Shown here: positions 40,189 through 49,631 of the stretch, piece by piece | Layout of the letters: each line of letters begins with the position of its first letter | How positions within the stretch are numbered: position 1 is the stretch's first letter | Source: Polyangiaceae bacterium | GTDB lineage: Bacteria > Myxococcota_A > Polyangia > Polyangiales > Polyangiaceae | Direction of reading: 5' to 3' | Assembly: GCA_019637295.1 (NCBI GenBank) | Contig: JAHBVX010000019.1 | Span: 1-64,000, forward strand | DNA length: 64,000 nucleotides | Program-made: the position numbers and the translations under genes | Notes under the pieces: generated by a model | What the model was told of the DNA's origin: nothing | What the model saw: only the letters and a program-made list of their open reading frames with translations | Database searches by the model: none

Positions 40189-42549
40189 TCAGCGAAGCTC
40201 GTTGGTCCACAGGCAGCGGTAGGCCAGCGACGCGGTGAGCAGCGCCGAGTTCGTCGCAGTGGGCACGTCGGTGAACGCGGGGTTCACGCCGTTCCAGCGC
40301 ACGGTGTGCACCCGGGGAGTGACCCCCAGGGTGGGGTCGGTGTGTCGGATCCGGTCCGCCGTCCACAGGTACGCGTTGGTGCCGTTCGGCAGGCCCCCGC
40401 GAATGGCCTCCACGTAGTCGCGCGGCGAAGCCAGGTGGCCACCAGCCGCGCGGCAGGTAGAGATCGCGTTCTGAAGCGACGCAGCTGGCGCGCGGTCAAA
40501 GGCGTCGAGCCACATCTTCGCGCCCGCGCTGCCCGGGAGCGCCAGCTCGAAGCAGCCGCCGGCGCAGTCCGCCGCCGCCGGGCCGGCGTAGGTCGTGTCG
40601 ATGGGGTAGTAGATGCAGCGCGACAGGCGGTTGGTCACCTTGTCCGACACGCTGATGTCCGTGGTGGTGGTGAAACCCAGCATGGAGACGGTGCCGAGCC
40701 AGCGGACGATGTGGGTGCGGTACGCCGCCCCGTTGTAGTCGCCCTGATCCGCTGACCATACCCAACCGTTGGAGCCGGCCGGCAAGCCCTGCTGCACGAG
40801 CTCGCCGAGCTCCACGCCGCGGGGCATGTGGCCGCCGCGCGAGACGCAGGTGTCGTGGGCGGCGAGCCACGCGACGGTAGTGGCCGAGTCCACCGTCTCG
40901 CCCTTGAGCCGCGTGAGCGGCGCGACGAACTCGTCCGGCACCGTGGCCGGGTGAGTCCCAGACTCGTAGTTGACGCCCACGCAGCGCACCGGACGCACGG
41001 TGCCGTTGGCCCCGTCGCTCGCTGCGGCGCTGTAGCTCGGGTTCGTCGCCACGCCGGTCCAGCGCAGCAGCGCCACCTGCGTGGTGGTGACGGCGTCCGC
41101 CGTGCTGAGATACACGTTGCTGCCTCCGGGCAGCCCCTGCTGCATGGCCTCGAACAACGTGAGTGAGTTGGTGAGGCGCCCGCGATTGAACGCGCACTCC
41201 CACAGGGCCGAACCCACCGCCATGGGCGCGCGGTCCTGCAGGTCGACGTTCAGGCGCTTGTTGTCCGTGTCCAGCGTGAAGCAGGCCGAGCCCGGCGGCC
41301 CGTGGCAGTTGTTGCCGGTGAAGGTCTGGGGCAAGGGCGCCGGGCACACGCAGCGGAAGTTCGTCGTGCTGGTGGTCGCGAGGTTCGCGACGTTCGCGTC
41401 GCTCAGCCGCACTCGGACCTGCGCCGTCGAGCTGAACGGCACGATCGACCACAGGTAGTTGGTGTGGATGGTCTGGCCCACCGTGGCGGACTGGATGGCG
41501 CTGACGCGGTACAGCTCGGTCGCCGTGGGCAAGCGGCCGCCGATCCCCGCGCAGATCGCGCTGGCGGCGTCGTAGGTGGACACGGCGCGCTCGAGCCCGT
41601 CCCAGGCCGTGCCCCAGGGATCGGTGATCTGCTGGTTCAGCAGGGTCTTGCACGCTATTTGGCAGCTCCCGTTCACGCACTCCTGGTTCGCAGCGCAGCC
41701 GTTGCCACACGAGCCGCAGTGACTCGGATCCGTCTGGGTATTGACGCAGCCACCCGAGCACTCGGTCTGCCCGGCGGCGCAGTTGAAGGTGCAGCCGCCC
41801 GAGCTACACACCTGTCCGGTCGCGCACCCGTTGCCGCACGAGCCGCAGTTGTTGATGTCGCTCTGCAGATCGAAGCACAGCCCGGAGCACTCCACCTGAC
41901 CGCCGGGGCAGAAGATCTTACACGCGCCCTCCGCGCAGATCTGCCCCACGGCGCAGGCGTTGCCGCACGTCCCGCAGTGCTGGGCGCTGCTCTGGGTGTC
42001 CACGCACAGGCCGCTGCACTCGGTCTGTCCGCTGGTGCAGCTCGCTGCACAGCTCCCGCCGCTGCACGCCTGGCCCAGCGAGCACGCCTGGTCGCAGCCG
42101 CCGCAGTGCTGAGCGTCGGTCTGCGGGTCCACGCACGCGCCGCCGCAGTCGATCGCGCCGCCGCTGCAGCTCGCCGCGCAAGCGCCGCTCACGCAGAGCT
42201 GGCCCGAGGTACAGCCGAGACCACACCCGCCGCAGTGCAGCGTACTGGTCTGGACGTTCACGCAAGCACCGGAGCAATCCTCGAGCCCGGTGGGGCAGGA
42301 GTCCGTGCACTCGCCGTTGGCGCACACCAGCCCCGAGCCACACGCCTTGCTGCAGCCACCGCAGTGCGCCGGATCGCTGCCCGTGTCCACGCACGAGGAG
42401 CCGCAGACGGACAGTCCGGCGCCGCAGCTCGGCTGGGCGTCGCCGTCCGCGTAGCCGTCGAGGGACGACCCGAACACGGAGCACGCGAGCACCCCCAAGG
42501 GCAGGTACAAAGCCAGGAGCCACAGCCAGGCCGTTCGTCGCATGAGCAC
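40189..42549 (-). CDS. Cysteine-rich repeat lipoprotein with DUF1566-like domains (786 aa)
   Basis: The signal peptide ends in a lipobox-like LACS near Cys23. Residues about 40-300 hold seven repeats of about 38 residues with pattern C..G..C.G.CV...TD..HCG.CG..C...Q.C..G.C. Residues about 305-786 hold four related domains of about 110 residues with Trp/Asp motifs ('AICAGIGGRLPTATELYRV', 'AAHDTCVSRGGHMPRGVEL'), resembling DUF1566/Lcl. Related myxobacterial Cys repeats are often misnamed tryptophan synthase alpha chain. It is probably cell-surface; the kinase gene follows in the same operon. Confidence 0.83.
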   Translation of the reverse strand: MLMRRTAWLWLLALYLPLGVLACSVFGSSLDGYADGDAQPSCGAGLSVCGSSCVDTGSDPAHCGGCSKACGSGLVCANGECTDSCPTGLEDCSGACVNVQTSTLHCGGCGLGCTSGQLCVSGACAASCSGGAIDCGGACVDPQTDAQHCGGCDQACSLGQACSGGSCAASCTSGQTECSGLCVDTQSSAQHCGTCGNACAVGQICAEGACKIFCPGGQVECSGLCFDLQSDINNCGSCGNGCATGQVCSSGGCTFNCAAGQTECSGGCVNTQTDPSHCGSCGNGCAANQECVNGSCQIACKTLLNQQITDPWGTAWDGLERAVSTYDAASAICAGIGGRLPTATELYRVSAIQSATVGQTIHTNYLWSIVPFSSTAQVRVRLSDANVANLATTSTTNFRCVCPAPLPQTFTGNNCHGPPGSACFTLDTDNKRLNVDLQDRAPMAVGSALWECAFNRGRLTNSLTLFEAMQQGLPGGSNVYLSTADAVTTTQVALLRWTGVATNPSYSAAASDGANGTVRPVRCVGVNYESGTHPATVPDEFVAPLTRLKGETVDSATTVAWLAAHDTCVSRGGHMPRGVELGELVQQGLPAGSNGWVWSADQGDYNGAAYRTHIVRWLGTVSMLGFTTTTDISVSDKVTNRLSRCIYYPIDTTYAGPAAADCAGGCFELALPGSAGAKMWLDAFDRAPAASLQNAISTCRAAGGHLASPRDYVEAIRGGLPNGTNAYLWTADRIRHTDPTLGVTPRVHTVRWNGVNPAFTDVPTATNSALLTASLAYRCLWTNELR

Positions 42550-42616
42550 CGCTGAGAGTAGCCCGGAGCCTGGGCAATCGCCAAACCCCGCGAAGAGGTG
42601 GCCGCGGACGGCGGCG

Positions 42617-44104
42617 CTACTTGCCGAGCTTCTTGCCGCGGGCGTCGTAGAAGTGAAGCGGCCGGCCGAGCCCCTCCAGGGTCGGCACGACGGATTTCTT
42701 GTCGCCCGCGATCACGATCGCGAACTGGCTACCGTCGCAGTAGCGCTTGCCCAGTTGGTTGGCCGTGGTCAAGTCCACCGCCTGCACGCGCCCAGGGAAC
42801 GTCGAGAACCAGCTGACCGGACGCTGATACAGCGGCAAGTTCATCAGCTCCCGCGCCACGTTGCTCACGGACTCGAAGCGACCCGGATAGCCGAGCAGCA
42901 GGCCGCCCACTGCCTTGTTCCGCTCCTCCTGAGACAGCGGCCGCGCTCCGCACGTGCCCTCCAGCTCCTTCAGCACCTCGTCGATGCTCGGGCGCGTGGT
43001 CTCGCTCTTGACGCTGGCCGCAATGGCGAAGAACCCGTGCGCAGGCCAGCGCGTGAACACCGAGCGAGCGCCATAGGTGTAGCCCTTGTCCTCGCGCAGG
43101 TTCATGTTCACGCGGCTGGTGAACGCCTCGCCGAAGGCGCGATTGTGCACCAGCGCCGGGAAGTATTCGTCCGAGTCGTGCCCCGTGGCGCGGCGCGCGA
43201 GCGAGATCGCGCTCTGGGTGCTGCCGGGATAGTCCACGACGAAGATGTCGGGCGCGACCGGCGCGCTGGACAAGGAGCGCGCCTTGATGGAAGGCGCCCC
43301 GCTCCAGCTGCCGAAGTGGGTGTTCAGCGCGCTCACCGCGGACTTCTGGTCGATGCCACCGGCGACGATCAGCGCGACTCCCTCCGGCGCGACCATCGCC
43401 TGATAGTGCTTCTTGACGTCCGCCAGCGTGACCCTGGTCAGCGAGTCCCGCGTGCCCACTGGCAGGTAGCTGCCGTAGCCGTCTCCGAACAAGGCCTTGC
43501 GCAGCACTACGGCCCGGCCGTGGGTGGGCTCGGACTCGGCGCTGATGGCCTCGGCGATGCGCTGCTGCTTGCGGCGCGCGAACTCCGTGGCGTCGAGGGT
43601 CGGGCGACGCGCGATGTCCGCCAGGAGCGCGACCGACGGCTCGAAGCTCTCTGCGATGAGATCCATACCGAGCACGGCGTGCTCGACGTCCGTCGTGGCG
43701 GAGTACTCGGTGCCCAGCCGCTGCAGCGCTTCGCTGAGGGCGAGGGCGTCCTTCCCGCCCGCTCCCTCGTCCAACATGTCGATGGTGGTCGCCGTCAGCC
43801 CTTCCTTGCCGACCGGATCCGTCACCGCGCCGCCCGAGACCAACAGCAGCACCGTCACCAGGGGCGTGGGCCCTTGCTCGAGGAAGTAGACCGGGACGCC
43901 GTTGTCGAGCTCGACTCGCGCCGGGCTCGGCAGAGCCCAGCCGGGAGCGGGCCCGGGCTCGGGGAGCTTCGAGCGATCGGGCTTCGGCTGGGGGAGCGCG
44001 GCGACGGGCGCGGACGTCGCGAGCGGCGGCGGGGCGGGCTCGGGCGGCGGCGAGCCGTCGCACGCGAGCATGAGGGTGACCAGGGCGAGGGCCGCGCGCC
44101 TCAT
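42617..44104 (-). CDS. M16 peptidase-like protein lacking the zinc motif (495 aa)
   Basis: The lipobox is MLACDG, so it is a lipoprotein with a Pro-rich linker. The M16 fold is clear ('VELDNGVPVYFLEQGPTPLV', 'REDKGYTYGARSVFTRWP' with the RxxxY-like C-domain motif). The HxxEH site is replaced by 'TTIDMLDEGAG', so it cannot bind zinc in the usual way. It is probably the regulatory partner of the active M16 protein, to which it is coupled by a 4-bp overlap. Confidence 0.88.
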   Translation of the reverse strand: MRRAALALVTLMLACDGSPPPEPAPPPLATSAPVAALPQPKPDRSKLPEPGPAPGWALPSPARVELDNGVPVYFLEQGPTPLVTVLLLVSGGAVTDPVGKEGLTATTIDMLDEGAGGKDALALSEALQRLGTEYSATTDVEHAVLGMDLIAESFEPSVALLADIARRPTLDATEFARRKQQRIAEAISAESEPTHGRAVVLRKALFGDGYGSYLPVGTRDSLTRVTLADVKKHYQAMVAPEGVALIVAGGIDQKSAVSALNTHFGSWSGAPSIKARSLSSAPVAPDIFVVDYPGSTQSAISLARRATGHDSDEYFPALVHNRAFGEAFTSRVNMNLREDKGYTYGARSVFTRWPAHGFFAIAASVKSETTRPSIDEVLKELEGTCGARPLSQEERNKAVGGLLLGYPGRFESVSNVARELMNLPLYQRPVSWFSTFPGRVQAVDLTTANQLGKRYCDGSQFAIVIAGDKKSVVPTLEGLGRPLHFYDARGKKLGK

Positions 44105-45501
44105 GGCTCACCCGTCGTGGACTTCTTGCCAGCCACGATGTCGATGCGAACTACCTTGTCGAGGGGCAGCCACTCGCTGGCGGCGCGCTGTACGTCTGCT
44201 GCGCTGGCCGACTCGTAGCGCGCGAGATCCTGCGGCAGGTAGTCTCCCTTGCCGGTGTGTTGGTAGTAGGTGGCCAGGGTGGAGGTTCGCGACAGCGCGC
44301 TCTCGAGCCGCTGGTAGAACTCCTTCTTGTAGCCGTTCTTCGCGCGCAAGAGCTCGTCCGCCGTGGGGGGCGTCGCGAGCGCGGTCTGGAGCGCGGCGGT
44401 CAGCTCGGCGGCGAGCTTCTGCAGCGAGACTCCCGGCGCTGCCGTGGCCTGCACGACGTAGAAGCTGCCGAGCTGCATGGACGCTTGAAACGCCGTGACC
44501 TCTTTGGCCACCTTCTTCTCGTACACCAGCGGCTTGTACAGCCGGCTCGTCTTGCCACGGGACAGCACGCTCGACATCAGGTCGAGCTCGGCGTCCCCCT
44601 GCTGGAACAGCGCAGGTGTCGGCCACGCCAGGTACACCCGAGGCAGCTTGACGTCGTCGGTGTAAGTCAGGTGCTTGGACGCTTCGAGCTTGGGCAGCTG
44701 CGCCACCGGCGTCGGCGTGCGCTTGCCCGCGGCCCCCTCGGAGAAGTACTTCTCGATCAGGCGCTTGGTGGGCTCTGTCTCGAAGTCGCCGACCAGCGTC
44801 AGTACGGCGTTCGCCGGTACGTAGTACTCACGGAAGAACTCCTTGACGTCGTCCAGCGATGCGGCGCTGAGATCCGCGTGCGAACCGATCACGGGCTCGT
44901 GGTACGGGTGCCCCGGCGGGAAGATGGCTTTCCCGAGGTAGATCCAGCTCATGCCGTAGGGCACGTTCTCGTAGCTCTGACGCCGCTCGTTCTTGACCAC
45001 GTCCCGTTGGTTGTCGAGTCGCGCCTGCGTCAGCGCCGGCAGCATGTGAAAGAGCCGGTCGGACTCCATCCACAGCGCCAGCTCCAGGTAGTTGGAGGGA
45101 ACGCGCTCGTAGTAGTTCGTTCGATCCTGGCTGGTCGTGCCGTTGACCGAGCCGCCGATGGGCTCGAAGGGCGCGAAGTAGTCCTCGTTGAAGTGCTTCG
45201 AGCCCTGGAACATCAAGTGCTCGAACAGGTGGGCGAAGCCGCTGCGACCGGGGCGCTCGTGCGCCGAGCCGACCAGATAACGCACCTCTACCGCCACCAC
45301 CGGCAGCCGCTTGTCGGGGCTGAGCAGGACCGTGAGGCCGTTGCCCAACTGGTACTGCTCCACGGGGATGCGGAGGGCCGGCATGGCCTTGGGTGGCGCG
45401 GCGGCCGCGGGCGCCGTCGGTAGCCCGAAGGCCAGCGCTAGCGTGGCGGGCAGGGAGAGCAGAGCACGTCGCCAGGGCGGGAGGATCGTCTTGCCAGACA
45501 T
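44101..45501 (-). CDS. M16 family zinc metallopeptidase (466 aa)
   Basis: A signal peptide (1-34, '...PTAPAAAA') precedes an M16 N-domain with HLFEH at 91-95 and the third ligand Glu172 in 'KNERRQSYENVPYG'. The active site is complete. The C-domain follows ('LPRVYLAWPTPALFQQGDAE', 'LMSSVLSRGKTSRLYKPLV'). ATG 45501 starts at the signal peptide; an upstream TTG at 45540 would add an unlikely extension. It forms an active/inactive heterodimer-type pair with the next gene, as in other bacterial M16B pairs. Confidence 0.9.
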   Translation of the reverse strand: MSGKTILPPWRRALLSLPATLALAFGLPTAPAAAAPPKAMPALRIPVEQYQLGNGLTVLLSPDKRLPVVAVEVRYLVGSAHERPGRSGFAHLFEHLMFQGSKHFNEDYFAPFEPIGGSVNGTTSQDRTNYYERVPSNYLELALWMESDRLFHMLPALTQARLDNQRDVVKNERRQSYENVPYGMSWIYLGKAIFPPGHPYHEPVIGSHADLSAASLDDVKEFFREYYVPANAVLTLVGDFETEPTKRLIEKYFSEGAAGKRTPTPVAQLPKLEASKHLTYTDDVKLPRVYLAWPTPALFQQGDAELDLMSSVLSRGKTSRLYKPLVYEKKVAKEVTAFQASMQLGSFYVVQATAAPGVSLQKLAAELTAALQTALATPPTADELLRAKNGYKKEFYQRLESALSRTSTLATYYQHTGKGDYLPQDLARYESASAADVQRAASEWLPLDKVVRIDIVAGKKSTTGEP

Positions 45502-45652
45502 TCGGTGGGCAACGGAAGCGGCTGACGCAGCCGCCGTCAAGCTCCGCCGGCTGATTCAGTGACACTGGAAGCGCTGCCGGAGAGGGAAGGTTGAAAGGTC
45601 CGAGTCGTAAGGGCAGGTCGCACCCACACCGACACCCAGGATCCCGGACGTC

Positions 45653-46711
45653 ATGACCCACTCGCTCCTCAAGACTCTGTTCGTCTCTCTGGCCACGCTA
45701 GGCCTGGCCGCCTGCAGCAGCGGCGCTGGCGGCGGCTACGTCGACGACGACGGCGGCGCGGGCTCGGGCGGCAGCGGCGCCCAGGGCAGCGGCGGCTTCG
45801 GCAACTTCGGCAACAAGGACGCCGGCAGCGGCGGCTCGGCCGGCAGCGCGGGCAGCGCAGGCAGCGCCGGAGCTGCCGGGGGCAGCTGCCTCGACGACGG
45901 CTACGAGTGCGTCTTCGACTCCGACTGCTGCTCGTACGACTGCAACGGCGGGGTGTGCGGTGGCCAGGAGTGCGGGACCGAGTACTCGTACTGCGCGAGC
46001 GGCGCCGATTGCTGCGGTGGGCTCACGTGCTCGGGGAACTACTGCATCACGCCGCCGAGCTGCGGGAGTGTGTCGCAGTCGTGCTCGAGCGCGTCCCCCT
46101 GCTGCTCCGGGCTGTACTGCAACAGCGGCACCTGCAGCAGCACGCCGCCGTGCAAGAGTTCTTCTCAGGCTTGCTCGAGCAGCACCGAGTGCTGCTCCGG
46201 GCTGTCGTGCAACAGCGGTTACTGCTCCGTCACGCCCACCTGCAAGAGCTTCTCGCAGGCGTGCTCGGGGTCCGAGTGTTGCTCGGGTCTGACCTGCGTC
46301 GAGGGCTACTGCCTGACGCCGCCCACCTGCAAGACCGCCTCGCAGTCGTGCTCGAGCGCGTCCCCCTGCTGCTCCGGCTTGTACTGCAACAGCGGCTACT
46401 GCAGCAGCACACCCCCGTGCAAGACGACCTCGCAGGCCTGCTCGAGCAGCACCGAGTGTTGCTCCGGCCTGTCGTGCAACAGCGGCTACTGCGGCACGAC
46501 GCCGGCCTGCAAGACCCTGTCCCAGAGCTGCTCGAGCGCCTCGCCGTGCTGCTCGGGGCTCACCTGCTCGGGCGGCTACTGCGCGTCGTCCAGCACCGGC
46601 AGCTGCAACGGAAAGTGCGGCGGAAAGTCCAACGGCAGCTGCTACTGCGACTCCGCCTGCGCCGGGGCCGGTGACTGCTGCCCAGACAAGGTCTTCTACT
46701 GCGGCAGCTGA
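45653..46711 (+). CDS. Cysteine-knot repeat lipoprotein with somatomedin-B-like C-terminus (352 aa)
   Basis: Lipobox LAACSS at Cys21. A Gly/Ser linker to about residue 75 is followed by seven units of about 30 residues with C...SQ.CSS...CCSGL.CNSGYC, reminiscent of small disulfide knots. The last 35 residues ('SCNGKCGGKSNGSCYCDSAC' then 'GDCCPDKVFYC') have the eight-cysteine spacing of somatomedin-B domains. The protein is probably displayed on the cell surface. The next gene repeats the C-terminal module. Confidence 0.8.
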   Translation: MTHSLLKTLFVSLATLGLAACSSGAGGGYVDDDGGAGSGGSGAQGSGGFGNFGNKDAGSGGSAGSAGSAGSAGAAGGSCLDDGYECVFDSDCCSYDCNGGVCGGQECGTEYSYCASGADCCGGLTCSGNYCITPPSCGSVSQSCSSASPCCSGLYCNSGTCSSTPPCKSSSQACSSSTECCSGLSCNSGYCSVTPTCKSFSQACSGSECCSGLTCVEGYCLTPPTCKTASQSCSSASPCCSGLYCNSGYCSSTPPCKTTSQACSSSTECCSGLSCNSGYCGTTPACKTLSQSCSSASPCCSGLTCSGGYCASSSTGSCNGKCGGKSNGSCYCDSACAGAGDCCPDKVFYCGS

Positions 46712-46745
46712 CGGGCCGGCGCCCCGACGTGCTACAGCTCGTCGG

Positions 46746-47126
46746 GTGAGCTCGGTAAGGTACGGCCTGGCGCTTGCCGCCGCGGTGCTGCTCCTGGCTT
46801 TCGGCTGCGGCGATCGCCGCGGAGGCGACCCCGCCCCGCAGCCCGACGCCCAGGCGGGCACCGGCGGTGAGGCGGGCAGCGATGCGGCGAGCGGCGGCGC
46901 AGCCGGCGACGGCGGACCGCTGGTCTGTCAGCCCCTCGGCGGGCCCTGCGCCTTCGCCGCGGAGTGCTGCCCCGAGCTCGAGTGCCCGAGCGGAAGCTGC
47001 GCGCTGCCCTCGACCACCAATAGCTGCGCTGGCAAGTGCGGGGGCTTCGCGGACTCCTGCGCGTGCGACGCCGCCTGTGAGGACGAGGGCGACTGCTGCC
47101 CCGACCGGGCGCAGCACTGCGGCTGA
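46746..47126 (+). CDS. Lipoprotein with somatomedin-B-like domain (126 aa)
   Basis: From GTG 46746 the protein starts with a signal sequence and lipobox LLAFGC. A Gly/Ala/Asp linker and a short CC-containing knot ('CQPLGGPCAFAAECCPELEC') follow. It ends with 'SCAGKCGGFADSCACDAACE' and 'GDCCPDRAQHC', closely matching the C-terminus of the preceding gene. Upstream in-frame codons are low-complexity, so the GTG is preferred. Probably a truncated paralogue made by local duplication. Confidence 0.72.
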   Translation: MSSVRYGLALAAAVLLLAFGCGDRRGGDPAPQPDAQAGTGGEAGSDAASGGAAGDGGPLVCQPLGGPCAFAAECCPELECPSGSCALPSTTNSCAGKCGGFADSCACDAACEDEGDCCPDRAQHCG

Positions 47127-47233
47127 CGCACTCGTCCGGTGCAGCGCTGCACCGCCACGACGCGTGGGGCTCCAACGCCCAGCGCGAAGCGGGCGCGGCG
47201 AGGCGCGGCACGACTCGTGCTCCAAGCCCCGGC

Positions 47234-48565
47234 ATGAGCCGAACCGAACTGGATCTGGTCACCCGCCCCGAACAGCACGATGGCTGGCGCTCGGGACGCC
47301 CCGTCGAGGACCCCGAGAAGACGAAGGGCTGGGGCTTCGTCACCGCCAAGCCGAGCGAGTACTTGGTGCATGTGCGGCGCGGGCGCGTCTCGCGGGCGTC
47401 GGGCCAGGGCGCGACCTGCTTCAAGTGGCCCTGGGACGCAGTGGCCGTGGTGCCCACGTCCTTTCAGCGCCTGCGCTTCCGCGCCGATCAGGTCACCACC
47501 GAGAAGGTGGGCGTCGAGGTCGTCGGGCTGGCGGTGTATCGCATCGCCGAGCCGCTGATCGCCTATCGCGTGCTGAACTTCAGCTATCCCGAGCGCGCGC
47601 AGCAGAAGCTCGAGGAGACCCTCAGCAGCATGTTCGTCGGCGCGACCCGCCGGCTGGTCGCCAACCTGTCGGTGGAGGACTGCCTCAAGAAGCGCAAGAC
47701 GGCGCTGGCGGAGGAGCTGCTGCGCGAGATCGCGCCGGTGGTCGGCGGCGAGGGCAGCCCGGACGACACCACCGTCAGCGGCTGGGGCGTCGTGATCGAC
47801 ACCATCGAGATCCAGGAGGTGCGCGTGCTCTCGGAGCGCGTGTTCGAGGCCATGCAAGCGCCCTATCGCTCGGAGCTCGATCGCGCCGCTCGTCACGCTC
47901 GGGCGGACGCGGAGCGGGACATCTCGACCCGCGAAGCCGAGTGCAAGAAGACGGTCGAGGAGGCCGCCATTCGCAGCGAGATGGCCGTACGCGCCGAGCG
48001 ACGCGAGCTCGAGCGCGCCGAAGCCGAAGCCAAGAAGATGCAGGCGCTACGGGAAGCACAGACCCGGCGCGAGGTGGAGCAGGCCCGCCTCGACGCCGAG
48101 GCGGAGCTGGCCGCTCGCGCCCGGGAGATCGCCGAGCGCGCCGCCATCGCGCAGACCGAGAGCGTGGTCCTCGCGCAGCAACGCGCCACGGCCGAAGCGC
48201 GCGCCGAGATCGAGGCCCACGAGCTGCGCGGTCAAGCGCTCGAGCGGCGCGCCGCCCTGCTGCGCGCGGAGACGACCATGGAGCTCGAGAAGACTCGCCT
48301 GCTCGCCGAAGGGGCGCTGGCGCAGGGTCGAGCGGCGAACGAGGTCGCCATGCTGAGCGCCCACGTCGAGCGCGAGCGCGCCGAGGCTGACGCCCGGCGG
48401 CTGACGGCGGAGCATCTGCCCGAGTTCGCCGCGGCGGTGGGGCAGCGCTTCGGCGAGGTGAAGATCACGCAGATCGGCGGCGACCCCAGCCAGGCCTTCG
48501 GCTCGATCGCCCAGGCGATCACGAGCGTGCTGGGGGTGGTGGAGACGCTGGGGAAGCGGCCGTGA
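47234..48565 (+). CDS. SPFH/Band 7 domain protein with long coiled coil (443 aa)
   Basis: Residues about 30-215 resemble an SPFH (flotillin/stomatin) domain: 'FQRLRFRADQVTTEKVGVEV', 'KRKTALAEELLREIAPVVGG' and 'GWGVVIDTIEIQEVRVLSER'. Residues 220-400 form a highly charged coiled coil, as in flotillins. There is no N-terminal membrane hairpin, so it would bind membranes peripherally or assemble in the cytosol. It converges on a DUF4105 gene with a 47-bp overlap. Confidence 0.82.
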   Translation: MSRTELDLVTRPEQHDGWRSGRPVEDPEKTKGWGFVTAKPSEYLVHVRRGRVSRASGQGATCFKWPWDAVAVVPTSFQRLRFRADQVTTEKVGVEVVGLAVYRIAEPLIAYRVLNFSYPERAQQKLEETLSSMFVGATRRLVANLSVEDCLKKRKTALAEELLREIAPVVGGEGSPDDTTVSGWGVVIDTIEIQEVRVLSERVFEAMQAPYRSELDRAARHARADAERDISTREAECKKTVEEAAIRSEMAVRAERRELERAEAEAKKMQALREAQTRREVEQARLDAEAELAARAREIAERAAIAQTESVVLAQQRATAEARAEIEAHELRGQALERRAALLRAETTMELEKTRLLAEGALAQGRAANEVAMLSAHVERERAEADARRLTAEHLPEFAAAVGQRFGEVKITQIGGDPSQAFGSIAQAITSVLGVVETLGKRP

Positions 48566-49625
48566 GCACGACGAACGCGAGGGGCAGCACCAACAGGAGC
48601 GGCCATGTCAGGGGCTGCACCAGCACGCCCGCGGCGGAGAGCAGCGCCACCCCGAGCAACTCGAGCACCCGGACCCTCGCGTACCCGCGCCGCAGTCGCT
48701 CCGAGCCGAACCCGAACAGCACGTCGCTCGGCCACCACACCGCGAGCAGCTCGTTCTGCACCAGCTCGGGAACGCGGCTGACCGCCGCCAGACCCCACAC
48801 CAAGAGACCGAGCAGGCCGAGCACCACCGACGCGCTGCGGAGCCACCAGCCGAACGCGCGCGGACGGCCGCGAAAGAGCAGCGAGCCCGCACCCAGCAGC
48901 GCCGTGGCGGAGAGCCAGGGCAGCGTCAACTGCGGCGGCGCGAGCGCGAAGGGCGCGCCGCGCCGCTCGTAGACGACAGTGCGCTCGGCCGTCCAGGGCG
49001 TGAGCTCGTCGTGCAGGTAGTCCGGCAGGAACATGCGATCGTAGCGGACCAGCGCGCGATCCGCGCGGCGTCCGACGAGCACGTCGCCGGCGAGCAACAG
49101 CGAGGTCTCTCCGGCGAGGCGAAGCTTTCCGAGCCGGCGAAACGTCTCGCTCACGGGCTCGGCGGTGCGCCGCCGGAGCTCGCCGTCGAGCGCTTGGTCC
49201 ACCACGTCACGGACCCGCGTCGAGCAGTTGTCGTCGAAGTGGTGGTAGAGGTAGCGCCGGTTCTCGGGCAGCGCGTCGTGCTCGAGCCGCCGCGCGATGC
49301 GCTCGGCGACCGGGTGCGCCAGCGCGAGGCGCTGGCGCACCACGGTTCGATCCGAGCGCACGTAGGCGGCCAGCATCCGCTCTCGCTCCCAGACGCTGAC
49401 CCAGAATTCCGCGTCGCCCCGGAGAAATCGCCAACCGAGTTGCTGCGGCGGCGAGCCGAAGTCCGTGGTGCCGTAGTTATAGCAGCGGCTCTGCACGCCG
49501 CGCTGCACGCAGATGGCAGCATGCCCAAAGCGCTCGAACAGGTCCTGACCCGCCCCCATCGTGTACACGTCGATGATGGGCGCGCTGGTGGTGGCGGCGA
49601 GGACGGCCAGTGCTCCGAGCGCCAT
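48519..49625 (-). CDS. DUF4105 membrane protein (368 aa)
   Basis: The N-terminal periplasmic domain carries DUF4105 hallmarks: 'IIDVYTMGAGQDLFERFGHA', 'CYNYGTTDFGSPPQQLGWRF' and the 'YLYHHFDDNCSTRVRDVVDQ' motif with conserved His, Asp, Asn and Cys. The C-terminal 120 residues hold about four membrane helices. DUF4105 is related to cysteine-protease-like or Lnb-type hydrolases; the activity here is unproven. Co-directional with the cyclase gene, 6 bp apart. Confidence 0.83.
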   Translation of the reverse strand: MALGALAVLAATTSAPIIDVYTMGAGQDLFERFGHAAICVQRGVQSRCYNYGTTDFGSPPQQLGWRFLRGDAEFWVSVWERERMLAAYVRSDRTVVRQRLALAHPVAERIARRLEHDALPENRRYLYHHFDDNCSTRVRDVVDQALDGELRRRTAEPVSETFRRLGKLRLAGETSLLLAGDVLVGRRADRALVRYDRMFLPDYLHDELTPWTAERTVVYERRGAPFALAPPQLTLPWLSATALLGAGSLLFRGRPRAFGWWLRSASVVLGLLGLLVWGLAAVSRVPELVQNELLAVWWPSDVLFGFGSERLRRGYARVRVLELLGVALLSAAGVLVQPLTWPLLLVLPLAFVVLTAASPASPPPPARS

Positions 49626-49631
49626 GGCAGG

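Noticed and set aside
38533-40755. A 740-codon open frame antisense to the Ser/Thr kinase
   Set aside because: The kinase has every catalytic motif. The opposite frame is Arg/Gly/His repeat-like and extends into the next gene; it is a product of high GC.
41302-42555. Long Ala/Arg-rich frame antisense to the Cys-repeat lipoprotein
   Set aside because: It is the mirror of the cysteine codons in the sense repeats, with no signal peptide or domain.
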